Counted from the first letter of the stretch, positions 1-5,812 are shown. The stretch: DNA of 5,923 nucleotides from DAOTTW01 sp034437615 (GCA_034437615.1 DAOTTW010000040.1:1-5923); one strand, 5' to 3'. The notes: a model not told the origin generated them from the letters alone. Made by a program: numbers and translations.

Positions 1-195
1 TTGATCGGAATAACGCACCTGTCCACCGCGTGACCGTTGCTCAGGCGCGTCGGGATGCCAATTCTCAATGACATCTTTATTGATCCATAACGTGATTGAG
101 CCGCGTTGTACCAGGCTCTTGTTATAATCAGACCAGTTACGAACACGATAGGTCAATTTTTTCTGCTTGGATGAGGTCTTTCGTTTTTGCATCAT
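1..195 (-). CDS. IS903-like (IS5 family) transposase, N-terminal part, cut by window edge
   Basis: Reading the minus strand from an ATG at 195 (or the adjacent in-frame ATG at 192) gives an open frame of 64-65 codons with no stop up to the window edge, so the C-terminal catalytic part lies outside. The protein starts with a Lys/Arg/Ser-rich segment, followed by RVRNWSDYNKSLVQRGSITL and, further on, RSRGGQVRYSD. This matches the N-terminus of IS5-family transposases of the IS903 group (DDE_Tnp_1-like; NW-x-x-YN-x-x-L-x-x-RGS-x-T-x-W, then RG-x-x-x-x-YSD), as remembered from the family. It would cut and rejoin DNA at the element's ends. The DDE residues cannot be checked here, so whether the gene is intact is unknown. 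A GAGG lies somewhat far upstream of the start. The IS903-like terminal repeat just upstream (229-246) supports the call. Confidence 0.85.
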   Translation of the reverse strand, partial: MMQKRKTSSKQKKLTYRVRNWSDYNKSLVQRGSITLWINKDVIENWHPDAPEQRSRGGQVRYSDQ

Positions 196-228
196 ACCGA
201 TATCATACCTCAAGATTCGATCTATCGC

Positions 229-246
229 CATTCATTCAACAACGCC
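229..246 (-). repeat. Terminal inverted repeat of the IS903-like element
   Basis: Read on the minus strand inward from 246, the sequence is GGCGTTGTTGAATGAATG. This closely resembles the IS903 terminus as remembered (GGCTTTGTTGAATAAATC). It lies where the transposase-proximal end of the IS should be. The partner repeat is outside the window, so the exact outer base is inferred from the resemblance. Confidence 0.7.
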
Positions 247-251
247 GTTTT

Positions 252-420
252 CAGGGGTAGGTATTTAGTTTTTCGTTGTTCCTGTGTGGCGGACGCACCA
301 GTGGCGCGTCCCTACAGACCTGTTGTGAATGATTGCGACCCTGTAGGGACAGGGCACTGACCTGTCCGGGGCGGCGCAAGCCGCCACAAAACACAGTCAA
401 TCATGAAAAACCTACCCTTG
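252..420. repeat. 169-bp nested palindromic element (MITE-like)
   Basis: Three concentric inverted repeats are visible. The outermost pairs 252-266 with 406-420 (core GGGTAGGT/ACCTACCC, 13 of 15 matching). The middle pairs TGTGGCGG at 285-292 with CCGCCACA at 381-388. The inner pairs GTCCCTACAG at 308-317 with CTGTAGGGAC at 341-350. Side hairpins sit inside: GGACGC/GCGTCC (291-296/306-311), GGACAGG/CCTGTCC (347-353/361-367) and GGCGGC/GCCGCC (370-375/380-385). It has no coding potential. Size, terminal repeats and foldback potential suggest a non-autonomous miniature transposable element or a REP/BIME-like unit. No flanking target duplication was recognised, and the mobilising transposase is unknown. 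Confidence 0.55.
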
Positions 421-429
421 AGAAGAACC

Positions 430-506
430 GTGTCCCTACAGGGCATCGTTCGTAGGGACACGGTTTGCCGTGTCCGCAAACCGTGTCAATTATTTTGTTG
501 GGATGG
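430..506 (+). repeat. 77-bp dispersed repeat, copy 1 (inverted partner at 5813-5889)
   Basis: This stretch equals the reverse complement of 5813-5889 at 76 of 77 positions; the only difference is T464 against the complement of G5855. It contains three overlapping stems: 428-439 with 452-463 (CCGTGTCCCTAC/GTAGGGACACGG, 12 bp perfect), 456-463 with 468-475 (GGACACGG/CCGTGTCC, loop TTTG), and 457-468 with 476-487 (GACACGGTTTGC/GCAAACCGTGTC, 12 bp perfect). All three use the same middle strand, so only one can form at a time. The last 19 bases or so (AATTATTTTGTTGGGATGG) are AT-richer and unpaired. It is noncoding and probably a member of a dispersed family. Confidence 0.9.
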
Positions 507-516
507 CCTAAGCAAA

Positions 517-542
517 CAGAGATGGCCATGTGGCCATCTCTG
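517..542. repeat. Perfect 12-bp inverted repeat with 2-nt centre
   Basis: CAGAGATGGCCA (517-528) is followed by TG and then its exact complement TGGCCATCTCTG (531-542). It lies about 140 bp downstream of amt and directly beside the 77-bp repeat. On the minus strand it is followed by TTTGCTTAGG, a poor U-tract, so it is at best a weak back-up terminator. It could equally be a binding site or part of the neighbouring repeat element. Confidence 0.7.
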
Positions 543-579
543 CCGGGTGAAACATGTAAGAAAGTGAAACGATAGGAGT

Positions 580-662
580 AGGAGAAAAAGGAGGAGAAAA
601 AGGAGCAGACACATACCACGTCCGGCCCCATCTGAGCATACTCAGCAGGGCCAGTGGTATGT
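580..662 (-). terminator. Probable intrinsic terminator of amt
   Basis: ACATACCAC at 611-619 pairs with GTGGTATGT at 654-662. Inside this, GGCCC (624-628) pairs with GGGCC (648-652), and CTGAG (632-636) pairs with CTCAG (641-645) around the loop CATA. The hairpin begins 17 nt after the amt stop codon. On the minus strand it is followed by GTCTGCTCC and then TTTTTCTCCTCCTTTTTCTCC, a pyrimidine-rich tract with two T5 runs. The tract starts about nine bases from the stem and is interrupted by C, so it is an imperfect intrinsic terminator. Confidence 0.6.
581..604. repeat. Two perfect tandem copies of GGAGAAAAAGGA
   Basis: Units at 581-592 and 593-604 are identical. The surrounding strand (575-605) is almost purely purine. 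The complement supplies the pyrimidine tract downstream of the amt terminator hairpin, so the duplication may simply have lengthened that tract. Confidence 0.85.
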
Positions 663-678
663 AAGAAATATGCGAAAC

Positions 679-2193
679 TTAGTCGCCTATAGCCGGTGAG
701 CCTTCGCCAGCGTGTGCCTCGCTCTCGATGGGCAGCACATCCGGCCAGACGCTTGCATTGTGCTCATATACGTCGATGCCGACGACATCCGCAGCAGTGG
801 GCATCCGCAGCAGGTTCAGGGCACGCAGCGCGCCGAACATGATGCCGCCCGTCACCGCAGCCCAGGCCGCCACGACCACCACACCAAACAACTGCGCCAG
901 CAGCAGGTCGAAGCCGCCACCCGCGAGGATGCCCGTCACACTCGTCAAATCGCCACCCGCAGCAGCAGTTTCTGGGTCGATCAGCGCACCAATACCCCAG
1001 AAGCCAATCGCCAGCGAGCCGAGTGCACCACAGGCACCGTGCACTGCGAAGGCACCCACCGCGTCGTCAACTTTCAGCGACTCCGTGACGTTAACCGAGA
1101 GCACGACGACCACGCCTGCGGTGATGCCGATGACGATTGCGGCTATCGGGGAGACGAAGGCGCAGCCTGCGGTGATACCCACCAGACCAGCCAGCGACCC
1201 ATTCAGGATGAAGCCGAGGTCCCAGTGGCTCGTGCGGAAATACTGGAAGAACATAGCACCTAACGCACCCGCAGAGGCAGCCAGCGTGGTGTTCGTCGCG
1301 ACCAGGCCCAGCGCGTTGACATCGCCAGCGCCCAGCGTAGAGCCGACGTTGAAGCCGTACCAGCCAAACCACAGGATGAACGTACCAAGCGCGGCCAGAC
1401 CCATATTCGAGGGGCGCGGCGGGCTGCCGAAGGCGCGACCCACACGCGGACCGACGAAGATAGCGCCCATCAGGGCCATGATGCCGCCGAACTGATGCAC
1501 GATGGTGCTACCGGCGAAATCAACGAAGCCGTTGCTGGCCAGCAAGCCGCCGCCCCAGGTCCAATGCACCACCACTGGATACAGGAAGGCACCCAGCAAC
1601 GCGCTGTAAACCAGCTTGCCGATGAAATTCGTGCGTTCGGCCATCGCGCCCGTTGCGATGGTGGCCGCAGCACCCGCAAACGCGAACTGGAAGAAGAAAT
1701 CAATGAACGTGACGCCATTGCCATCGACAGTACCGTCGATGCCATCAAGCAAGAACATGCCGCTTTCGTAGGTGCCAGCGCCTAGCGTGCTGCCGTAAGC
1801 TATGCCAAAGCCGACGATGAAGAACATGATACCTGTGACGCAGGCATCCATGAAGTTCTCCGCCAGTGAGTTGACGACGCCCGTATGCCGGATGAAGCCG
1901 CCTTCCAGCATGGCGAAACCAGCCTGCATGAAGAAGACCAGGAAGCCCGCAATCAGAATCCAGACCTGATCGAGGTTGCCCTGTACGACGCTGGCATCAC
2001 CAACGGCGGCCATCATCTCTTCGACCTGGGCCATCGTGACGAATTCCGTCTCGGCGGCGGCCACCTCGGTTTCTGCACTGGCCTCTGTCTCGGTCTCTTG
2101 TGCAAATGCCGCTGTGCTGAGTGCGAACAGCAACACCGTGCCTAAAAAGATTGAGGTGAGGCGATAGATCAACTTGCGTGTGCGTGTACCCAT
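679..2193 (-). CDS. amt: Ammonium transporter (Amt/AmtB family) with signal peptide
   Basis: This 504-residue inner-membrane protein should conduct ammonium/ammonia for nitrogen assimilation. A signal peptide (basic MGTRTRK, hydrophobic core, AFA before Q32) leads into a Glu/Thr/Ala-rich linker (about 32-55) and an Amt core of about 11 membrane helices. Key sites are visible: Phe gate F172 and F281, W213 and S285 of the ammonium-binding vestibule, D225, and the twin histidines H233 (TIVHQ) and H385 (AVHGACG). The stretch D225-R250 fits the PROSITE Amt signature, and GAMAERT is at 182-188. The C-terminal tail keeps GIDVYEH, the region that contacts GlnK/PII in this family. The ATG at 2193 is preferred over an upstream in-frame ATG at 2316 because AGAGGA lies 9 nt before it and the signal peptide starts there; the extra 41 residues would precede the signal sequence. 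No glnK gene is adjacent. The gene is divergent from the kinase operon. Confidence 0.95.
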   Translation of the reverse strand: MGTRTRKLIYRLTSIFLGTVLLFALSTAAFAQETETEASAETEVAAAETEFVTMAQVEEMMAAVGDASVVQGNLDQVWILIAGFLVFFMQAGFAMLEGGFIRHTGVVNSLAENFMDACVTGIMFFIVGFGIAYGSTLGAGTYESGMFLLDGIDGTVDGNGVTFIDFFFQFAFAGAAATIATGAMAERTNFIGKLVYSALLGAFLYPVVVHWTWGGGLLASNGFVDFAGSTIVHQFGGIMALMGAIFVGPRVGRAFGSPPRPSNMGLAALGTFILWFGWYGFNVGSTLGAGDVNALGLVATNTTLAASAGALGAMFFQYFRTSHWDLGFILNGSLAGLVGITAGCAFVSPIAAIVIGITAGVVVVLSVNVTESLKVDDAVGAFAVHGACGALGSLAIGFWGIGALIDPETAAAGGDLTSVTGILAGGGFDLLLAQLFGVVVVAAWAAVTGGIMFGALRALNLLRMPTAADVVGIDVYEHNASVWPDVLPIESEAHAGEGSPAIGD

Positions 2194-2202
2194 GAGATCG
2201 TA

Positions 2203-2208
2203 TCCTCT
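2203..2208 (-). promoter_or_regulatory. Ribosome binding site fixing the amt start
   Basis: AGAGGA on the minus strand lies 9 nt upstream of the ATG at 2193. It supports this internal ATG over the longer frame that begins at 2316. Confidence 0.7.
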
Positions 2209-2292
2209 AATGTCCTGTGTGTAATGCATCTGCCTGAAACAGCGTGGTCGGGCCGTGAATGCCCAACGTAGGTAAAAATCAACAACGCACGC

Positions 2293-2321
2293 AGTGTAAC
2301 CTTGCAGTTGGCTCATGAAAA
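2293..2321 (-). promoter_or_regulatory. Weak candidate sigma-70 promoter for amt
   Basis: On the minus strand TTTTCA (2321-2316) and TACACT (2298-2293) are separated by 17 bp. Each matches its consensus hexamer at four of six positions. The implied leader is roughly 90 nt. No clear sigma-54 (GG-N10-GC) or NtcA (GTA-N8-TAC) site was seen by eye. The evidence is weak. Confidence 0.25.
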
Positions 2322-2351
2322 CTTGACATCAGGCTAATTTTTCGCGCTTTG

Positions 2352-2373
2352 TTTTGGTGAATTATCACAAAAA
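2352..2373. promoter_or_regulatory. Dyad symmetry, possible operator
   Basis: TTTTgGTGA-atta-TCACaAAAA is symmetric except for one mismatched pair (2356/2369) and the four central bases. Size and form fit a dimeric helix-turn-helix regulator. It lies about 160 bp upstream of the amt start codon and about 110 bp upstream of the candidate -35 of the kinase operon, so it could serve either. It does not fit FNR (TTGAT-N4-ATCAA) or CRP (TGTGA-N6-TCACA) well. No regulator gene is present in the window. Confidence 0.35.
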
Positions 2374-2484
2374 ATGTGCAAAGTATCTAAGATTGGGCGA
2401 TAGCTATAAGCAATTCGTCGTGAGAATTCAACAAATTGCACAGGACTGGCATACCGCTAGCAGCACATCACACGGATGCTGTGT

Positions 2485-2514
2485 TTGTTATATCATGGTG
2501 CTAACGTCTATAAT
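2485..2514 (+). promoter_or_regulatory. Candidate sigma-70 promoter of the kinase-permease operon
   Basis: A perfect TATAAT (2509-2514) lies 18 bp downstream of TTGTTA (2485-2490; four of six matches to TTGACA). Transcription would begin near 2521, giving a leader of about 26 nt before the ATG at 2547. This also argues against the alternative TTG start at 2514, which overlaps the -10 box. Confidence 0.55.
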
Positions 2515-2546
2515 TGTGTTCACCCACCAGTATAAAAGGTCTTTAT

Positions 2547-3608
2547 ATGCTGATAACTGATGCCAAGCAATTAACCCCACAGGTGTTGACGACTGTGCTG
2601 CGCCACAAAGGGTATTTAGAGCCACAGGCGACGGTCAAAGACGTTCGCATTTTATCATCCGATGAAACCAACACATCTTATATCCACCGTGCGGCCATAC
2701 GCTATACGGAGGCACGCAGCTTGCGCAAGGCTCCGGTGGCGATTTTCCTGAAAGTGACGAAGCCCGGACTGCCCTTCGCACAGCGCGAAGTGACGTTTTA
2801 TACGAAGGTGGCCCCGCGCATGTACAATCGCTTTGATAAGAAGTCGCTGCCGTTGGCGCTGTGTTATGATGCCTACTACGACGACGACAGCGCACGCGCA
2901 CATTTGCTGCTGGATGACATCTCCGATAAGTATTTCCCGGCGAAGCAAGGGCTGCCACCGACAGAGCGCCATACGATGATGGTGCTGGAAAAGCTGGCCA
3001 ATTTTCACGCTTACTGGTGGGAGAACCCGGCGCTGGATGAAATGGACGACCTGCCAACAGAAGAAAGCATCGCCGCGAACGAGCAAGGCTACCGAGATGC
3101 TTACGACCCGTTCCTGACGGAGATGCAATACAGCCTGTCGGCGCGTCACCGGGAGATATTGGATAAACTGCTAGCGACGGGTTACCCGACGCTGCGCCGT
3201 GATAACCTGCTGGCGGGTCGGCGCTTATCTATCGTGCACCGCGACGCGCACCCGGAAAATGTGCTGTACGCCTTCGATAGCATCAAGATGATTGATTGGC
3301 AAAGCTGGCGCATCGACGCCCCAACAGACGACATCGCCTACTTCATCGCCTGCCATTTTTCGTCGCACACGCGGCGCTTTAAAGAAAAGCCCATGTTGCA
3401 GCGTTATTATGACACGCTGACACGTAACCGCGTGCAGGGCTATAGCTGGGATGACCTGTGGGATGATTATCGGGCCTCTGTTGCGCGTTGTATTCTGTTC
3501 TTGCTACGTGCCTGGTCACCGGAAAAAGGCAAGGATTGGTGGCGAAAACACGGCGAACTCGCCCTGAACGCCTTCGATGAATTGGATGGTATGCGTGTGC
3601 TGCCATAG
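2547..3608 (+). CDS. CHK/aminoglycoside-phosphotransferase-like small-molecule kinase
   Basis: This 353-residue protein is probably cytoplasmic, with a kinase-like fold of the APH / CHK (ecdysteroid-kinase-like, DUF1679) group that phosphorylates small-molecule hydroxyls with ATP. Visible landmarks are the N-lobe lysine K69 in AIFLKV, the likely helix-C glutamate E81 in QREVTFY, the hinge LLLDDIS (120-126), EKLANFHAYWWEN (148-160), the catalytic loop VHRDAHPENVLY (230-241: H231, D233, N238) and the metal-binding D250 in MIDWQ followed by DDIAYF. Catalytic residues appear intact and the length is normal. The ATG at 2547 follows AAAGG with 7-nt spacing. The substrate is unknown; members are often annotated as 'phosphotransferase' or 'oxidoreductase family protein'. 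The first permease starts 48 nt downstream on the same strand, suggesting the kinase may act on the imported compound. That link is inference, and nothing here indicates antibiotic resistance. Confidence 0.85.
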   Translation: MLITDAKQLTPQVLTTVLRHKGYLEPQATVKDVRILSSDETNTSYIHRAAIRYTEARSLRKAPVAIFLKVTKPGLPFAQREVTFYTKVAPRMYNRFDKKSLPLALCYDAYYDDDSARAHLLLDDISDKYFPAKQGLPPTERHTMMVLEKLANFHAYWWENPALDEMDDLPTEESIAANEQGYRDAYDPFLTEMQYSLSARHREILDKLLATGYPTLRRDNLLAGRRLSIVHRDAHPENVLYAFDSIKMIDWQSWRIDAPTDDIAYFIACHFSSHTRRFKEKPMLQRYYDTLTRNRVQGYSWDDLWDDYRASVARCILFLLRAWSPEKGKDWWRKHGELALNAFDELDGMRVLP

Positions 3609-3656
3609 TGCCATGACATGCCGACGCGCTGACCTGCTTAAACACTGTGAGGTTTT

Positions 3657-4805
3657 ATGACACAACAGCAACGACTCGTTCGCCTGATCCTGACACCGTT
3701 GCCGCTGATCGCTGCGTTGCTGGCGATTCTCTTGCTGATGTTGCTGCTGCAACAGTTTGGTGTGATACCCGCAACACCGCTTGAACTGCTGGAGGCATTC
3801 TGGAAAAGCATTTCCACACGCGGCGAACTCAGCACACGCAAAATAGCCAGTGTGGTTGAATTCTGGATTCCGCTGGTGCTGGTCAGCATGGGGCTGGTGC
3901 TGACGTTCCGCGCTGGCCTGTGGAATATCGGCGTTGAGGGCCAAATGGTGATGGGCGGCTTGTTTGCGGCGGGTTTCGTCTTTAGCAGCGGCGTCAGCGA
4001 CCCTGTAATTAGCGTGCTGCTGTCTGTCGTGGCGGCGATGGTTGGCGGTGGCTTGTGGGCAGCGCTGGCAGGCATCCTCAAGACGCGCTTTGGCGTCAAC
4101 GAGATTTTCAGCGGTGTCGCCCTGAACGCGCTGGCGAATCAGATCACGCTGCAACTGATCGTCGGCCCCTGGCGGCCTACGGATAGCGACAAAGCCCAAT
4201 ACAGCCGCGATTTCCCAGATTATGCGATGCTGCCCGCTATGGCCCGTGATTTTGATGTCAGCTTGCTGGCGATCCTGCTCAGCCTTATCAGCGTCGGGCT
4301 GGTGCTGTATCTGATCTGGCAAACGCGCTGGGGCCTGAACCTGAAGGCCACCGGGCGCAATGCACGCTCTGCGCTGCTGCTAGGCGTTCCGGTGGGCGCG
4401 TCGGCTATCAGCGCGATGGTGATCTGTGGTGCACTGGCCGGTATCGGCGGGATGCATCGCGTGCTGTTCACCTATGACCATGTGCGCAGCGGCTTCTCCG
4501 GTCAGATCGGCTTTTTGGGCTTGCTGGTGGTGCTGCTGGTGGGGTCGCGCTCCTGGTTGGTGCCGATTGTGGCGCTGATCTTCTCGTTGATTCTGGCAGG
4601 TAGCACACAATTGCAATTCCTGAACGTCGATACCTCGCTGACAGGCGTGTTACAGGGTGCGCTGGTGCTGCTGGTATTGCTATTCAGTGGTTGGCGTGAC
4701 CGCCTGCAACAGCGCATCGGCACAACAGACACAAGCGACGATGCAAGCCAGCCACAACCCGCACACGCACCCACGAAAACCGAGAGATACACCCATGAAA
4801 ACTGA
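3657..4805 (+). CDS. ABC transporter permease, BmpA-type nucleoside importer (YufP-like)
   Basis: This 382-residue multi-spanning membrane protein belongs to the BPD_transp_2 family. It should form one half of the channel of a nucleoside-type ABC importer in the inner membrane. The first helix is about residues 12-34, a non-membrane segment follows to about 67, and the core then has several helices. Family hallmarks are FRAGLWNIGVEGQMVMGG (84-101), TRFGVNEIFSGVALNALANQ (143-162) and TRWGLNLKATGRNARSALLLGV (223-244), the cytoplasmic loop that should touch the ATPase. The tail from about 346 is hydrophilic and Gln/Pro/Thr-rich. GAGG sits only 4 nt before the ATG at 3657, but this start gives the expected family N-terminus. 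It stops 11 nt before the next permease, at a 22-bp tandem duplication. No ATPase or binding protein gene is present. The substrate could instead be another sugar-like compound. Confidence 0.9.
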   Translation: MTQQQRLVRLILTPLPLIAALLAILLLMLLLQQFGVIPATPLELLEAFWKSISTRGELSTRKIASVVEFWIPLVLVSMGLVLTFRAGLWNIGVEGQMVMGGLFAAGFVFSSGVSDPVISVLLSVVAAMVGGGLWAALAGILKTRFGVNEIFSGVALNALANQITLQLIVGPWRPTDSDKAQYSRDFPDYAMLPAMARDFDVSLLAILLSLISVGLVLYLIWQTRWGLNLKATGRNARSALLLGVPVGASAISAMVICGALAGIGGMHRVLFTYDHVRSGFSGQIGFLGLLVVLLVGSRSWLVPIVALIFSLILAGSTQLQFLNVDTSLTGVLQGALVLLVLLFSGWRDRLQQRIGTTDTSDDASQPQPAHAPTKTERYTHEN

Positions 4806-4818
4806 GAGATACACTCAT
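4775..4818 (+). repeat. 22-bp tandem duplication at the permease-permease junction
   Basis: 4775-4796 and 4797-4818 are adjacent copies, 20 of 22 identical; the differences are C4781/T4803 and C4793/T4815. Each copy carries GAGAG, the only ribosome-binding-like sequence here, and leads into an ATG (4795 and 4817). Because 22 is not a multiple of three, the second copy is read in another frame by the upstream gene, whose stop TGA (4803-4805) lies inside it. Confidence 0.85.
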
Positions 4819-5797
4819 GGAATCTGAGTTCTTGAATGTCATGCGCACCCTGGTGTCTGTCGCGACGCCGTTAACCATTGCGGCCATCGGTGAGACGATC
4901 ACAGAACGGGCTGGCGTGATTAACCTGTCGTTGGATGGCTCGCTTGCGCTGACGGCGATGACGGGCTTCGCGATTGCGCTGTTTACAGGCAGTGCAGAAA
5001 TCGGCTTGCTGGCGGCGATGCTGGTGGGCGCGCTGGTCGCGCTGGTTATCGCCTTTGCCAGCATCGAATTACGGTTGGATCAGGTGGCGGTGGGCTTCGT
5101 GCTGACGCTGCTGGCGGCTGATCTGGCCGAGTTCCTCGGTGTGCCGGTTGCTGGCCAGCCCGGTGTCGGCATCCCGTACTGGCCGATCCCGATCTTAAGC
5201 GATATTCCCATCATCGGGCGCGTCTTTTTCGATCATAACATGCTTGTGTACTTCAGCTATGTGCTGGTGTTTGTCACGTGGTACTGGCTGTTCCGCACGC
5301 GGGGCGGTTTGGCGCATCGTGCCATCGGTGAACGGCCAGAGGCGGCCTTTGCACGCGGTACACAGGTCAACATGCAGCGCTATGTCTATACGTTCATCGG
5401 TGGGGCGCTGGTCGGGCTGGCGGGGGCCGCGTATTCGCTGAGCATCCGTGTGGGTTGGCTGACGCCGCCCTCTATGCTGGGTGACGGCTGGATTGCGCTG
5501 GCGATTGTGATCTTCGGCGGCTGGCATCCGTTGCGCGTGTTGCTGGGGGCCTATCTGTTTGCGGCTTTGCGGGCGATGGCGACGGCTATTCAGGGCACCG
5601 ACATCAACATCCCCGTGACGCTACTGAACGGCTTGCCCTGGGTGCTGATGATTATCACGCTGTTGCTGGTCAGCAGTGGGGCCATTGAGCGCTTGCTACG
5701 CTTGTTGCCGTTGTCGATGCAGAACCGCCTACGGACGCTGTTACGCAGCGACCCACCACAGGCGTTAGGTACGCGCTTCGACCCGAATGAGAATTAA
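4817..5797 (+). CDS. ABC transporter permease, BmpA-type nucleoside importer (YufQ-like)
   Basis: This 326-residue membrane protein is the expected second channel subunit, partner of the upstream permease. Hallmarks of the YufQ-like branch of BPD_transp_2 are ATPLTIAAIGETITERAGVI (16-35) followed by NLSLDGSL, the coupling-loop motif TRGGLAHRAIGERPEAAFAR (161-180), VNMQRYVYTFIGGALVGLAG (184-203) and GDGWIALAIVIFGGWHPLRV (222-241). About eight membrane segments can be traced, and the last ends near residue 287, before a basic C-terminal tail. The commoner N-L-G-L-E-G of the family appears as N-L-S-L-D-G (36-41). The ATG at 4817 has only a weak GAGAG 8 nt upstream, so translation is probably coupled to the upstream gene, which ends 11 nt before. 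No gene follows on this strand before the repeats. Confidence 0.9.
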   Translation: MESEFLNVMRTLVSVATPLTIAAIGETITERAGVINLSLDGSLALTAMTGFAIALFTGSAEIGLLAAMLVGALVALVIAFASIELRLDQVAVGFVLTLLAADLAEFLGVPVAGQPGVGIPYWPIPILSDIPIIGRVFFDHNMLVYFSYVLVFVTWYWLFRTRGGLAHRAIGERPEAAFARGTQVNMQRYVYTFIGGALVGLAGAAYSLSIRVGWLTPPSMLGDGWIALAIVIFGGWHPLRVLLGAYLFAALRAMATAIQGTDINIPVTLLNGLPWVLMIITLLLVSSGAIERLLRLLPLSMQNRLRTLLRSDPPQALGTRFDPNEN

Positions 5798-5812
5798 CAG
5801 GCTGGCGTAGGA

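Larger units (their letters stand above)
1..246 (-). mobile_element. End of an IS5-family (IS903-like) insertion sequence
   Basis: The transposase fragment and a terminal repeat ending at 246 define the transposase-proximal end of an IS element whose other end lies left of the window. The distance from the terminal repeat to the transposase start, about 35-50 bp, is normal for this group. IS903-type elements make a 9-bp target duplication, so 247-255 (GTTTTCAGG) is the predicted duplicated target. It can be tested only with the missing left flank. Confidence 0.75.
247..678. other. Gene-free region packed with hairpin repeats, between the IS end and amt
   Basis: No credible coding frame is present. 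The only long frame here, on the minus strand around 401-631, simply translates the 77-bp repeat and purine tract and has no family resemblance. Nearly all of the region consists of inverted repeats, listed separately: the nested element 252-420, the 77-bp repeat 430-506, the hairpin 517-542, the tandem repeat 581-604 and the amt terminator 580-662. The other copy of the 77-bp repeat lies at the far end of the window. Confidence 0.8.
2194..2546. other. Divergent intergenic region between amt and the kinase operon
   Basis: This stretch of about 350 bp separates two divergently transcribed units and is visibly richer in A/T than the genes on either side. It holds the amt ribosome binding site and weak promoter candidate, an AT-flanked dyad (2352-2373) and a good promoter candidate for the kinase operon (2485-2514). 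The frame from TTG 2354 to 2560 has no ribosome binding site and no recognisable protein features, so it is not annotated. No RNA gene or riboswitch was recognised. Confidence 0.7.

Noticed and set aside
252..266. GGGTAGGT repeat as the end of the IS903-like element
   Set aside because: The IS903-like terminus at 229-246 fits the transposase better; the GGGTAGGT repeat has its partner at 406-420, outside the IS.
252..506. Possible CRISPR array from the repeated GTCCCTAC motifs
   Set aside because: The repeats alternate orientation, have irregular spacing, and lack uniform repeat-spacer lengths and cas genes.
401..631. Minus-strand frame of 76 codons
   Set aside because: It merely translates the 77-bp repeat and purine tract. 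A similar peptide appears at 5670-5921 because the repeat is shared.
728..1495. Long plus-strand frames opposite amt (also 712-1263, 1495-1785, 1885-2145)
   Set aside because: They are antisense shadows of a GC-rich conserved gene. Their translations are low-complexity (Ala/Pro/Ser/Thr or His/Arg-rich) with no family features.
2194..2316. Longer amt start at 2316
   Set aside because: It would put 41 unrelated residues before a clear signal peptide; the ATG at 2193 has its own AGAGGA.
2323..2328. Perfect TTGACA on the plus strand
   Set aside because: No acceptable -10 hexamer at 16-18 bp spacing; the kinase start is more than 200 bp away.
2354..2560. 68-codon plus-strand frame in the divergent region
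   Set aside because: TTG start, no ribosome binding site, overlaps the proposed promoter and the kinase start, and has no protein-family resemblance.
2547..3608. Aminoglycoside resistance kinase
   Set aside because: It shares the kinase fold and HRD-type catalytic loop, but the EKLANFHAYWWEN and MIDWQ motifs point to the CHK-like branch, and nothing indicates antibiotic specificity.
3516..4322. 268-codon minus-strand frame across the kinase end and first permease
   Set aside because: The translation is Gln/His/Arg-rich with no recognisable domain, and it lies opposite two clearly conserved genes.
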